A DNA stretch of 64,000 bases from contig NC_067198.1 in the NCBI RefSeq assembly GCF_000699445.3, positions 3,911,301 to 3,975,300 on the forward strand, given 5' to 3'. The notes under the pieces are model-generated. The model made no database searches, had not been told where the DNA came from, and was given only the letters and a program-made list of their open reading frames with translations. Positions 1 through 13,100 of this stretch are shown one piece after another. Position numbers and translations under genes: made by a program. The first letter of the stretch is position 1; each line of letters opens with the position of its first letter. This DNA is from Schistosoma haematobium. Its lineage: Eukaryota; Platyhelminthes; Trematoda; Strigeidida; Schistosomatidae.

Positions 1-178
1 GGATATTATAGTAATTTAATAGTTGAGATCATGAGTCAATTGAAGCAAGACCACCATGGAAAACCTGGAAGCAGTGGACGGCCGTTTGGTCCTAGCGTGA
101 GACTCCTCAGCAGTGCGCATCCACGATCCCGCCTCGCGAGATTCAATCCAGGACCTATCAGTCTCGCGGGCGAGTGCA
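1..178 (-). repeat. SINE-H2 (tRNA-like hammerhead repeat), 5' part lost
   Basis: Read on the minus strand this carries the tRNA-like B-box region, a hammerhead-like block and the family's 3' tail (ACTATAATATCC). The family consensus was built by eye from about twelve copies in this window. The hammerhead core is damaged here: the GAAA element reads CAAA (complement of 86-93), so cleavage is not expected. The copy abuts an RTE fragment at about 179. Confidence 0.75.
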
Positions 179-1182
179 TCTGGAAAAATCGTCAACGTCA
201 TCCGGAATTCATACAATGAACTACACCGCAAGGTGGTGCATGGAGTACAGCTGACAAACGCATTCCAAGTGACAACCGGAGTCAGTCAAGGTTGCTTACT
301 CTCGCTCTTTCACTTTCTTCTAGTAGTTGACTGGATTGTGAAGACCTCCACATGCGAGGAAAAGCACGATATACAATAGACAGACTGGATGTAACTAGGC
401 GAATGGACTTTACAGATGAGCTGCCTCTTCTAACCCATACATACAAACAATTGCAGATAAAGACAACTAGTGTAGTAGCAGTGTCTGAGGCATTAGGCAT
501 CAACACCCACAAGGGCAAAAGCAAGATCCTCAAATACAACCTGGAGAACACCAACCCAGTCGCATTTTATGGAGAAGCTCTGGAAGATGTGGAAACTTTC
601 ACGTACCTGGATAGCATCATCATCGATGAACAAGGAGGATCCGATGCAAACGTAAAGGTGAGAATTGGCAAAGCAAGCGAGGCATTTCCACAACCGAAAG
701 ACATTTAAAACTCAAAATGACTGCCAACTAACATCAATGTGAAAATCTTGAGTACGAACATCAAGACAGTTCTGCTGTACGGAGCTGAAACGTCGAGAAC
801 TACGACAACCGTCATCAAAAGAGTACAAGTATTTATAAATAATTTTCTACGCAAGATACTAAATGTGCATTCACCAGATTCCACCAGCACCTTCGATCTG
901 AAGAAAGAATTAAGAAAAAAACCCTGGGGTGTATAAGACATACATTGCGGGAACCATCAAACTGCATCATGAGGTAATCCGTTAGTTTGGATCCTGAATG
1001 GAAACGAAAAAGAGAAAGGCAAAGAACACAGTGCACCGAGAATTGGAATCATACACGGAAAGTATGAATTACAACTGAATTCAACTGGATGGTATTGCTT
1101 AGGACAGAGTTGGATGGCGAATGCTAGTGAGTGGCCTATGCTCCTTCACGAGTGGTAATAAGCGTAAGTAAGTAAGTAAGTA
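179..1182 (+). mobile_element. RTE-type retrotransposon fragment (RT 3' half), degenerate
   Basis: Broken reading frames match the reverse transcriptase C-terminal half of the RTE element at 43066-46285, including the VVHGxQLT, QGCLLS and VVDWI stretches near 230-340 and the YGAET motif near 780. The copy ends in a short (GTAA)n tail at about 1162-1182, the same kind of tail as the longer copy. Many stops and frameshifts show that it is dead. It lies in an intron of the ATP10-like gene. Confidence 0.85.
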
Positions 1183-1277
1183 AATCACCATATCAATCTT
1201 CTAGAAATATTTCGATTTGTATATAAAAATGAAAATATTATATATGATAACAAATTTTTATTTATTTATTTATTTAG

Positions 1278-1538
1278 GCCGCTGTAGTTAGTTTAGTTAA
1301 AGATCAATTAAATGCTCAAACATTAGCTATTGGTGATGGTGCAAATGATGTAAATATGATACAAGTAGCTAATGTTGGAATTGGTATTAATAGTGGTGAA
1401 GAAGGTATGCAAGCTGTTATGGCATCGGATTTTGCTATTAGTCGATTTTATTTACTTAAACAATTATTACTTGTACATGGACATTGGTGTTATGATAAAC
1501 TTGCACATGCTTCTTTGTATTTATTTTATAAAGATGCA
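1278..1538 (+). CDS. ATP10: ATP10-like exon a (hinge motif)
   Basis: The acceptor is TTTATTTAG before 1278 and the donor is GTAAGT at 1539. The exon is 87 codons in phase 0. It contains the conserved aspartates of the P-type ATPase hinge (GDGANDV) that help bind Mg2+, then the start of a membrane helix (LYLFYKDA). Confidence 0.93.
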
Positions 1539-4088
1539 GTAAGTGATTGTAATTTCAATGAATATTCTGTATTATTATTATTATCTTATATTATAATTTC
1601 TATATACAGTAATGTTTTAAAAGCTGTATTATAAGTGAAGGAGAACATAGGCCAGGCAAAACCCGATTACGACTAAACGATCATTAGAGTTACTTGGTAA
1701 AATAGAAAAACCATACTATAATAATTAATTTACAAAATGTTCAATAATTATCTTGGACTTCATTGTTTTCGCATTTCTATACTAATTACTTTCTATTCCT
1801 ATTCTTCCTTTCTTGATCTTCCCAATCTTCTGCTGCCTGACATTACATTCCTGACTCATGTTATATGCTACTTATGTCAATATAAGTAGCACGTACCATA
1901 GTATAACTTTAGGTATTCATTCAAAAGGGCATACATGAATAATGGTGATCATTGATATAAGGAATAACATTTTAAATAATGTGAAATATGTTCAATTGAT
2001 CCTCTTTCATAAAATTCCTTCTTAGAAAGATCAATGTAGTCCAAAGATGCTATACGGGCTTAAGTTAAATTATTGATAGGTTGAAAACGAATATTCCGTT
2101 GAAGAAATCCAACAAAAGAAAGTAAAAGAAGGTAGTAGTAGTAGTAGTACTTATTGATTTGGTCATAGAATATTACAAAAATAGATCGATACTAGACTAT
2201 CTAAATGGTATAGCATATGGATATTTTTTAACATTTAAAACTTAATATTAGAGGGGGTTTTGTGGATCTTATAGTAATTTCAATGGTCGAGATCATGAGT
2301 CAAAAATTCGGTAGCAGTGGAAAGCCGTCTCATTCTATTTTGGGACTTCTCAGCAGTACGCATCCGCCTCGAGAGATTCGAACACAAGACCTATTAGTCT
2401 CGCACGCAAGCGTTTAACCACTAGACCACTGAGCCGGCATCAAACAGTGTTAATGTCTAACTTGAACTAATCCACGAAATTTGGTGACACATCGATCATT
2501 GTCATCAGTGAGTTACTATCTCACAACAGACCTGGTTGAACTCCACTGATCACTACTTCTCACTAGAACTCCAGGATATACCTCTTGTAGCCAGTCACTA
2601 ATGAGCATATGTTGATTAATATCAGAAGAGATTTTCATAAATAAAGTTGTTTAAATCTTGTAATTTCCTTTTGCTCTACCTACCGTCTATCTTGAAAAGT
2701 GTTGAGGATACTATATCCCTAGAAATCATTTGGTAAATGTCTGATTTTTGTAATTTTATCTTGGAAATGTGAATTTCTCATTTTTGTGCTAAAAGCGTCC
2801 ATTTTTACCGATCAGATTATATTTTCCACTTGGAAGGACCTTAAGTGTCATTGGTTCGTTACCTTTTTCAATACGTTATTTTGTGGCGTTTCCCAAGGAC
2901 CCTTTTATATTGTATATATACTCTTTAGTTGTATGCTCGTCGTTCGTGCTTTCTATCTGTTCTTGGAATATACCTTACAGTCTATTCTCCCTCTAGTTAA
3001 TGAAACTAGGACTCATCGGAATAGTTTAGCGTGTTTTGTCGCTGACCTTTCATTCAGTTTGCCGGCTTAGATATTCTCGTAATCTCTTCAAACAAAACAG
3101 GAAGTGAGAGTATAATGAAGAAATTTATATTTTGAATGAACTGCTGAGGAGTTCCACAGTAGGACGAAACGCCGTCTAGTGCTTCCGCGTTTTCAATGGT
3201 GGTCTGACATTGATCGGTTCATGAGATCAATGGAAAATATATATGGTGGCCTAGCTTCAATTAACTCATGATCTCAACAATTGAAATTACTATAATATCC
3301 ACAAAAACCCCTTCTGATATTAATGAACATATGCTCACTAGTGACTGGCGGCTTCAAGAGGAGTTCTAGTGAGAAGCAGTGATCAGTGGAGCTCAACTAG
3401 GTCTGTTGTGAGATAGTAACCCACTGATGACAATGATGAATGTGTCGCCAAATTTCGCAGATTATTTGAAGTTAGACATTAACAACGTTAGATGCCGGCC
3501 CAGTGATTTAGATGTTAAGCTCTCGCGCACGAAACTGATATATCCTGGATTCGAATTCCGCGATGTGGGATCGTGGATGCTCAGTGGTGAGAAGTCTCAC
3601 AATAGAATGAAACGGCCGTCCAGTGCTTCCAGGTTTTCTATAGTGATCTAGCTTCAATTGACTCATGATCTCAACCATTGAAATTACTATAATATCCACA
3701 AAACCCCTTCTTTTATGAAATATATATGTATTTTTATTCAGGTTTAGGTAAGTTTGAAGTGAATTTGTATTTATATACTGACATATAGAAGTCTTGTACA
3801 AAATACATAAATTCTTTATTATTTTATAGATTTATATATTTCTATTATTCTGGTTTCAAATGTTCAATGGTTTTTCCGGTAGTAATGCAATTGATCAATT
3901 ATCACAAATATTATTTAGTGTTACAATGACTAGTTTACCACCATTTATTATGGGTATTTGGGATAATCCATTAGATGATAAAACTTTATTAGCTAATCCT
4001 ATATTATATAGATCTGGAATAAATGGTAATGTAAGTATAAATAGTGTCTTAATTGTTATCATGTATTTATTATTAGTATTATTATTAC

Positions 4089-4128
<40 letters not shown>

Positions 4129-7100
4129 TGGATTTGGCAAGACTATAATCTATGGATGATCTTTGAAGGAATCCTACGCGACCTTGAGAAATATCAGTCA
4201 ATCAGCAAACAGTCAGTATAGAGTAAAAATATATTATACAAAACCGAAGAAATAAAGTGGATACACTTCTTAGACGTGGTTCAAAAACTTGTCAAGGTTA
4301 GAAAGAGGTTTAGAGGTTCTAAAATCGTAATGAGTATAGTAGAGGAAATCATTCATATGGCTACAGTAAAGTCTGCCTCTGGAGCCATGATAAAGTTTCA
4401 AAAACTCTTACAGCTTCGACCATATAGTTTAAGTATTTTTTGTGTGCATTCCAGTAGTTCGGTTCACAAAATGTCACTTATGGATAACGACACGATGCAC
4501 ATAACCAAGCCTATGTACAATTCTGTACGCTCTCCAAACATCCGTATATATTGTAGTACCTGGTAGCAGCCAGTGTTACTGGTGCTTTTATTATCCAGTT
4601 CGCAACAACTGTCATAATTTCCCTTAGTTCCAATATGGGTCGGGAGAAGAAAATTCTATTCTATCAGACTTCTTCCTCCAACACGTATTACATCGAGAGA
4701 CATCATCACGATAGTCTGTACAAGGTCCACAAGTCATTTGATCACGACAATCACAAATAAAGGAACTTTTATAGTAGTACCATATATTGTAGTCGCTCAA
4801 TTATCATGGTTTCTCTCAAATTCGCTCTGAACAAATCGTACGTAAGCATCAGGTACTGAGATTGATGCCGTAACCTTGAAATCCCTGAGGCGCTTCTGAT
4901 TGGCCCGTCTATAAATTATAGTCTCGCCACATTTCATTCTAATCAATTGGCTTACCTTAACTTAAGTGATTTTGTATTCGCTAACTTTAATGCTCCCAGA
5001 AGTTCAAAGTACTTGTCGAAATTTAGCAAAATATGTTGAACCTTTACAGTTTCTTAATTGTAGTATATTTACAAACTTTAATATGGTATTTAAATTGGTA
5101 AGTTGAATGTTTCACAATGTATTCACAAATAAGGATTCCGAAAATTTATGAAATTATCATGTCGTTTCGTTGGCCCCATTAAACATAAGTGTATACTAGT
5201 TTATGCGCCTGTTGAGTTTTATTTCTGCAAACAAATAATGGAACCTTGAAGTAGGTACTATAAAAGTTCCTAATATCAGTAGTACAATTCACAAAGACAT
5301 AAGTTTTCTTCCATAGGACATTCGGTGAAAATTGCATAATGATGAAATTAGTATACACAAATTTTAGACCTTATTTTTAATATATCTGCTTGTTAACAAA
5401 AAAGATAGGTTCTTCAAACTATTCAATAAAAGGCAAAAGAATTAGGAAGGTGTAATAGCATAAAGCCAGTGATTGCAACGAGTGAAGTCTTTACTTCCAC
5501 TGAAGTGTAACTAGATGTCATATATTAATAAAAAAAAGAAAACCTTTAATACGGCCCGATATCTGACTCTAGTTCAATCGTATTATGATTACCATCGAAA
5601 TATACATCCTGGCTACTCTCGTATATAATCATCGACTTAAATCACGTTAGCGAATAACGAAATTAAATAAATCAAATAAGAGGATGGATTTGGATATGTA
5701 TATTTCATACAATCGTTGATCCAGACAGACGATCAAAGAATTTTGTTTATTTATTTATTCAAACACATAAATGTTGGTACAAGGAAACACCAGATAGATA
5801 TGTACCACACAAGACACTTGATTTCAGTTTAGACTGTGATACTGCCCGAGTGCCCAAACTGAAGCAGGTGGTTTCCTTAGGGGCCACTCCCCAAGCCTTC
5901 AACCTGAGGGTCTGATCCACAAGGCAGTGGAGCATCGTCAGGAGATGCAGTCCCATGGAAGCCGGTGAGTAATTAATACACGTACGATCATAAAAAAATA
6001 ATCAGGATTAACAACCAAATAAGTGATGTGGTAAAAATGTACCTTGAGAAAAACGAATAGATTGATCTGTCCAGAGGCTAGAATAACCTATGTAGGCTTG
6101 ACATAGTACCAGCTCCTACACATGCCAGATTTAGTCGTTTTTTTAAATACGATTAATGTATGAATTTTATTCGTCCATTTTCAAATAATTCAGTAATTCG
6201 GTGAAAAAATATTCAGGAAAATCTTTTTTAAGTTTTCAGTATGCAGATATATAGATTGTTGAATTTCATTGAGATCATGAACCGATCTAACTTATATCGC
6301 CATTAAAAACCTTGAAGCATTGAATGGCCGTTTCATCCTAGTATAAGACTTCTGCAGCTTACATCCACGATCCTGTACTCGAGAATCGAATCTTCTACCT
6401 CACGAGCTAACGCTTAACCTTTAGATTATTGAGCCAGCAAGACTAAGTTACAAACTAGTTGTCCCTTAATTAAGTTGACAGAATTGCAACTATCCTACAA
6501 TTCTGCTCTGCCGAAGATAACCGATGATAAATCATTGGTTGTTTCAAATTTTAAGAAATAAATTAGAGATTGTAAGCAAAGATGGATAGTGGCTAGCAGT
6601 GGAATCCAGGACGCGCGTTTCGTCCTGTTTAGGACTCGTCAGCTGGATGTGCCTGCATCTCAGAGTTGATGTTCACTCTGGGACTCGAACTTAGTACCGT
6701 TCGCTTCAAACGCCATCGCGTTATTCACTTAGCTACTGAGTCCTGATAGCCACTTGCTTGTGCAATGAGTTGAAATTTAATTCACTTTATATTGAACATC
6801 AACTCTGAGATGCAGGTACATCCACCTGACGAGTCCCAAATAGGACGAAACGCGCGTCCTGGATTCAACTGCTAGCCACTATCCATCTTTGCTTATAATG
6901 CTTGTAAATTAAGGCAATATCGAGGCATACGCACAGTATGCACATATGCCAATAAGAGACTGATCAATTTCAGTCCTAAAAACATCAATGGGAAGATTCA
7001 AGTAAAGCAATATCAAGTGAATTAAACTTAAATTCGAGATTATTATACATTTATTTACACATCCTAGCTCTATTACTTAGGATTAATACCACTTTGTTGA

Positions 7101-10100
7101 TTGATTTCTTCAGTTTGATGGGTAATGTTAGGAACTCAATGTTAAACATTTGAATACTGTTACCAAAATATTTCAAAACTTTATTCTTTTTTTCACTGAC
7201 ATTCATGATCATTATCCTGTTAAAATGTTAGCATAAGTTTTCAAAGAATTCTTCATTAATAGCTAATAACAATAAGCCTGAAACCTTTGTTAGGAATTTT
7301 TTCAACTTACATCAATATTGGGAAGTATATTTTTGAAATAACAGAATATATTACACTTTCATAATTGTTCCAATAACTTAAGATCTTGAATAAGTAATCA
7401 GTCAGTCAGTCTTGATTGCTGTTAGAGGTATAAGGGCGGTTATCACTTTCCGATTGCCCACACCGTGGAAGGTTTCTTATAGAGGTACCTGAAACGGGAA
7501 TTGGATTAGAGGTGGTCTTAGTGACCTAAGAGCGTGACTGCAATGCACAAGGGACAACTGCTTGAGGTCGGTCACGCACGACCTTTTTGTGAGTGATTCT
7601 CGTGTTATCTCCGTACTTGTTGAGACCTCACCGCCGGAGACAGATATCTGTGGGATAAGGCGAAGTGTGCATTTTTAGGGACGACCTTTTCTAAACCCAC
7701 CGCTCCTTGTGGGAAGGCAGCATCGCTGCCATGCTAATTATCTGAAAGAAATACCTTACTGCTGTCACACCTCTATACAGTGAGCAGTACGACTTCTCCT
7801 TCAGACTTTTGGTTTGCTGCTTTTAGTCTTACTGCTCTTCAACCGACTCGTCTGGTATGGCAGGACCTTGAGGAACGGTTGTTGCAGCCAGTATAGCTTG
7901 ATTGGTTCATGATGATAGGCAAGCCCGACCACCGCGTCAAGGTAGCAGCAATGGTCAGGTGAATAATTAATCATCATTATTCGAAGATTTCATGCAACTG
8001 TTTGTCTTTATAAATTTGAACCAACACTCAATTGTTGTTTTGGCTTTATTCAAATTATTATTGCTTCATAGTAATCTAACACAGAACTAATCACTTTTCC
8101 TATTAGATAGGTAGTGCTGTATAGAGCTAGTCAGCGGCTGAAAACTGTATTACAATGAAAATTAAGTCTTCGTTGTAAGCTAAGTCTACTACTATAACTA
8201 TCATTAAGAAATTACAGATATTTATATACAGTTGTCTACGCAAGATACTTTATATATGATCAGAGAGAGGGTTTTGTGGATATTATAGTAATTTAATAGT
8301 TGAATTCATGAGTCAATTGAAGCTAGACCATCCCGGAAAACCTGAAAGCACTGGACGGAGTCACACACTAGGACGAAATGGCCATCCAGTGCTCTCAGGT
8401 TTTCCATGGTGTTCTAGCTTCAATTGACTTATGAATTCAACCATCAAAATTCTCTTTATGCGTTGGCTGGATATAATCAGCAACAACTTACTGTGAAAGA
8501 GAATAAACCAACTTTCAGCTGTATGGGAAATTAAGAAAAGATGCTAAAGGTGGATAAGATATACTTTGCCGAAATTATCAAACTCCATCAAATATTAGGC
8601 CCTAACGTAAAATCCCTGAGGCGAAAGGAAAGGAGGCAAACCTCAACAAATACTGAGACAGGAATGGAAGGAAGAAATCAAAAGAATGAATAGGTCTTAG
8701 AAACAACTGAAAATAAGAACCCAAGACAAAGTAGATTGAAGAGTTATCAGTATAGGATTTGTGGAGATTATTAAGTTTTTGATTGAGATCATGAACTGAT
8801 TGATGTTAGATCACCATTGAAAACCTGGAAGCATTGGACGGCCGTTTCGTCCTAGTATGGGACTCCTCATCAGTGCTCATCCACGATCCCAGAACCTATC
8901 AATCTCGCACGCGAACGCTTAAACTCTAGACCACTGAGTCAGCATCCAGAGGTGTTAATGTCTAACCTCAATCAATCTACGACATTGCGTGACCATCTTC
9001 CACTGTACTGAGGTAGATACCTGTCTCTACCGGACATGGATTAGCTCCATTAGATTAGAAAGATGTGGTCGGCAACCTATGCTCCTCCACGAAAGGTAAC
9101 AGAAATAAGCAAGTTAGGAACACTTATGCCAAATAAAACAAAAAGCTTAAATTTTCTTGTTTTATTTATATTCTTTTTTGTAATATTAATTTTATTTTTT
9201 TATTAGGCCTATCGTCCATGGTTATTTTGGATGAATATTTTCGATGCATTATGGCAAAGTTTAATTATATTTTTTCTATCATATTTTACTTATTCGGACG
9301 ATAATATTGGTTTATGGGAATTTGGATTATTTCAAACAAATGCAACAATTCTATGTACATTATTTCATTCATTAATAATCACTAGGACATTGGTAATTGA
9401 TTGATTGATTGTTTTTTTGTTTTTTAAATAACTATTATAACAGATTCACTTGGTATTGTTTTAACTTGAATCTTTCCATTGATGATTAAGACTGTAATTG
9501 ATGAGACTCTTGTTAGCATATATGCATCCAGTGTGGATTGTCTCGATATTGTCTTAATTCACAAGTATTATAAGCAAAGATAGATCAGTGGCTAGCAGTG
9601 GAATCTGGTTTAACGCGTTTCGTCCTATTTGAGACTCTTCAGCTGGATATACTTGCATATCAGAGTTGATCTTCACTCTGGGACAATTTTTGTATTTTGT
9701 TTAGATTTGTTAGAATCGCCTAAAGTTAACATACCAGTTCAGTTGATGTTGTTTTTACTTGAATCTTCCCATTGATGATTAAGATTGTATTTGATCAGAC
9801 TCTTGTTATCATATGTGCATCCAGTGCGGATTATCTCGATATTGTCTTAATTCACAAGTGTTATAAGCAAAGATAGGTCAGTGGCTAGCAGTGGAATCCA
9901 GTTTGATGCGCGACACTTCGTTGGATTTGAACTCGAGTCCCAGAGTGAGCACATCAATTTTGAGATGCAGGCACATCTAGCTATCTACTTATTAAACATT
10001 GATAAGAAATAAATTATTTGAGATAATTCAACTGCATAATCTGAATTTTTTTTAACCTACATTTTACTGATAGACTATGTCCTTAAAAGGTAATTAACCG

Positions 10101-13100
10101 TCTTAAGTTTTATATCGCTGAAATGAATCTATCCGTTTACACAGTATTCTATGTAAAATACATGAATTTTATGTGATTACTTGTTTCCAACTTCAGCATG
10201 GAATAATGATACAACTTGAAGTTTTTACATGTCACCCAACTGATTATCTATCCATGAATTCGATATGGAAACTATACAGGAGTCACAACTACTAATCAAC
10301 CTATCATATACATATTTCAAGAAATTCAAAATGGTATTAATATACAAAATATCCGGACAACATAACTTGTCACATAATGAGCAGTTAATCAAAAATAAAT
10401 ATGAAGATTACAAAGTAGTCAATAAAATCCTCAGGTCTTCGGCTAGATTTTGTGTTGTGGGGGGGGGCTTAGTGTGAACTATTCTAGTATCTAAACTAGG
10501 ACGAAATGTCTATCTAGCCGTTATAGGAATTTATAAAGTCTCCAGCAGGTGTTAGTTCGTTAAAACCATTCTCAAACGATGTATATGATCATCTAATTAA
10601 ATGTATCAGGGACGCGTTCAGTCGATCATTTTCGTTACAATGTGTATAAAGTTTTATCAACCTCTTTCTTTGGTCTAAAAAAAAACAAACAAAAACAAAA
10701 TACGACTTGAACCTAGCTAGGTACTCCCTTGTAATATTGTACTATATAAGTCGCTTTAGATACGCTACCCTATTAGCGAAATAAAATCTGTGAAACAATA
10801 TCGATTCTCTAAGATATTGTTCAAATAAGTTTAGTTTAAATTCAGACATTGAACACCATTTTCAAGTCACGCTTTACTTTAATTCAATTCAGATGCAAGA
10901 AGTATAAACCACTACTTCTATACAGATTGAAACATATCATAAGTCCTTATATCCGCTTCAGAGTTGATTAAGATTTGGTACTTGTAAGCCATCAGGTGAA
11001 CAATTCGTCAAATAAACTAGTGTTAAAATATAAGCAAAGATGGATAGTGGCTAGTGGTGGAATCCATCTTGACCCGTGTTTCGTCCCGTTTGGGACTCGT
11101 CAGCTGGACGTACCTGCATCTCAGAGTTGATGTTCACCCTGGGACTCGACCTCAGTACCGTTAGCTTCAAATGCCATCGCGTTATCCACTTAGCTACTGA
11201 GTCCTGATAGCCATTTGCTTGTGCAATGGGGTGAAGTTTAATTCACTTGGTATTGTTTTACTTGAATCTTCCCATTGATGTTTTTAGGACTGAAATTGAT
11301 CAGTCTCTTATTGGCATATGTGCATACTGTGCGTATGCCTCGATATTGCTTTAATTTACAAGCATTATAAGCAAAGATGGATAGTGGATCGAGGCATACG
11401 CACAGTATGCACATATGCCAATAAGAGACTGATCAATTTCAGTCCTAAAAACATCAATGGGAAGATTCAAGTAAAACAATACCACGTGAATTAGTGTTAG
11501 AATAGTTCAATCCTGAGTTGAATAAGCTAGATATAAAGTATTGAATTGCTATTTAAAGACAATAAACTTTTCAATAACGTTGTAGGTATGTCCTGTGGCT
11601 ATGTAAACTTGCATGAAACTTTCACCCACGGTTGCATATTAACTGATATTGGCAATCTGATATTGAACGAATTACACTATGCTGACGTAATATCACGTAA
11701 TTGTTGAGCGTACTGTCCTTTGTAAGAATCCTGATCTTTTTCAGCATTCCTACGCTTCTGGCTAGTTCATTATTCACTGAATCATTAACAAAGTAATTTG
11801 TTTGGTGTTTTACTAGTGACAATGAATTAAAAATCGATTTATGTTATTATTATTTACAATCTACAAATCAAATGGAGTTTGATACGTTTCACAGTTATTT
11901 CCATTATGATGACAAAATTTGATTCTTCCTATTCATTATACACATCTTGAGCATAATATAAATGTATTTCTACAAGCTTTTCATTTGATATAAGATAATG
12001 GTTTTTCGCAAAAAGAACAGAAGTCATTTTCTTCATTTTGACTTTGTTTGAACTGTAGTTACTGATAAGTCTTGCGGATTGAACGCTATATTCGTTTCCC
12101 AAGCTATTCTGTAAAGCCCAAGTTAGAACTATACAGCAACCTGAACACGAGAGAAAAGACTCAAAGTATGAGAGAAGTAGTTTACTCCAAGGTTCATTTT
12201 AACACAGAAAATATAGGGTTTCTATAATATTTTTAGGTATCCTTGGGTTGCTCGACGATTCTGGAATGCTACTAAACATAGCAGTGTAGCAATCAGCCAA
12301 TCAGAACCTCTGCATGTGACGCTTCACTTCCTTGATATTTTTGGTTAAAACTTCAAATGAACTCTGATTGATGGAAACGCTTCTCGGTGTTTCCTAATCC
12401 TTGCTTGTCTTATGCGAGAAATTTGCCGAATCACCCCAACAGTTACATTAACTTTACTATGAATTAGTAACGTCGTTGTAATGACTTTTTTTTTCGCTTA
12501 TGCTCATTAACAATGAGTTGATTTACTCAGTTACTGAATATACTAAACGAGTAGGAAGCTATACAAAACCATTTATTCTTAATCTTCCAATCAGAATACG
12601 GTTTACTGATATTTATAAACATTCAAAAATATATCAACGTTAAAGGAATGAAATAGAAAAAGTTTACAATTACAGCAACAAAAACAAATTAATATTGTGA
12701 ATGAATTAATATCAGATGGGTTTTGTGCAATATTATAATAATTTCAATGGTTAAGATCACAAGTCAATTGAAGCTAGATCACCATGGAAAACCTGGAAGC
12801 ACTGGACGGTCGTTTCGTCCTATTGTGGGACTCCTCAGCAGTGCGCATCCACGACCTCGCCCCCTGCGAGATTCGAACCCAGGACTTACTGGTTTCGCGC
12901 GCGAGCACCTAACCACTAGACCACTGAGCCGGCATCCAACGGTGTTAATGTCTAACTTCAACTAATCCACGAAATTGAGTGACATATCCACCATTGTTTT
13001 CAGTGAAATACTATCTCACAACAGACCTGGTTGAAGTCCACTGATCACTACTCACTAGAACTCCAGGATATACTGTATATATATATTGTTTGTAGAATTC

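Larger units (their letters stand above)
8190..9118 (+). mobile_element. RTE fragment with two SINE-H2 insertions
   Basis: Pieces at 8205-8265, 8456-8757 and 8996-9118 line up in order with the 3' end of the RTE ORF (AGTTGTCTACGCAAGATACTT; AAACCAACTTTCAGCTG; CAACCTATGCTCCTCCACGA). SINE-H2 copies fill the gaps, so the RTE copy is older than they are. Confidence 0.75.

Noticed and set aside
3895..4159. Poly-Leu and poly-Asn open frames beside ATP10-like exon b
   Set aside because: They come from the (TTA)n microsatellite on each strand.
12850..12940. A genuine tRNA gene on the minus strand (A and B box present)
   Set aside because: The cloverleaf does not close with a proper acceptor stem and anticodon arm; the boxes belong to the SINE-H2 repeat.
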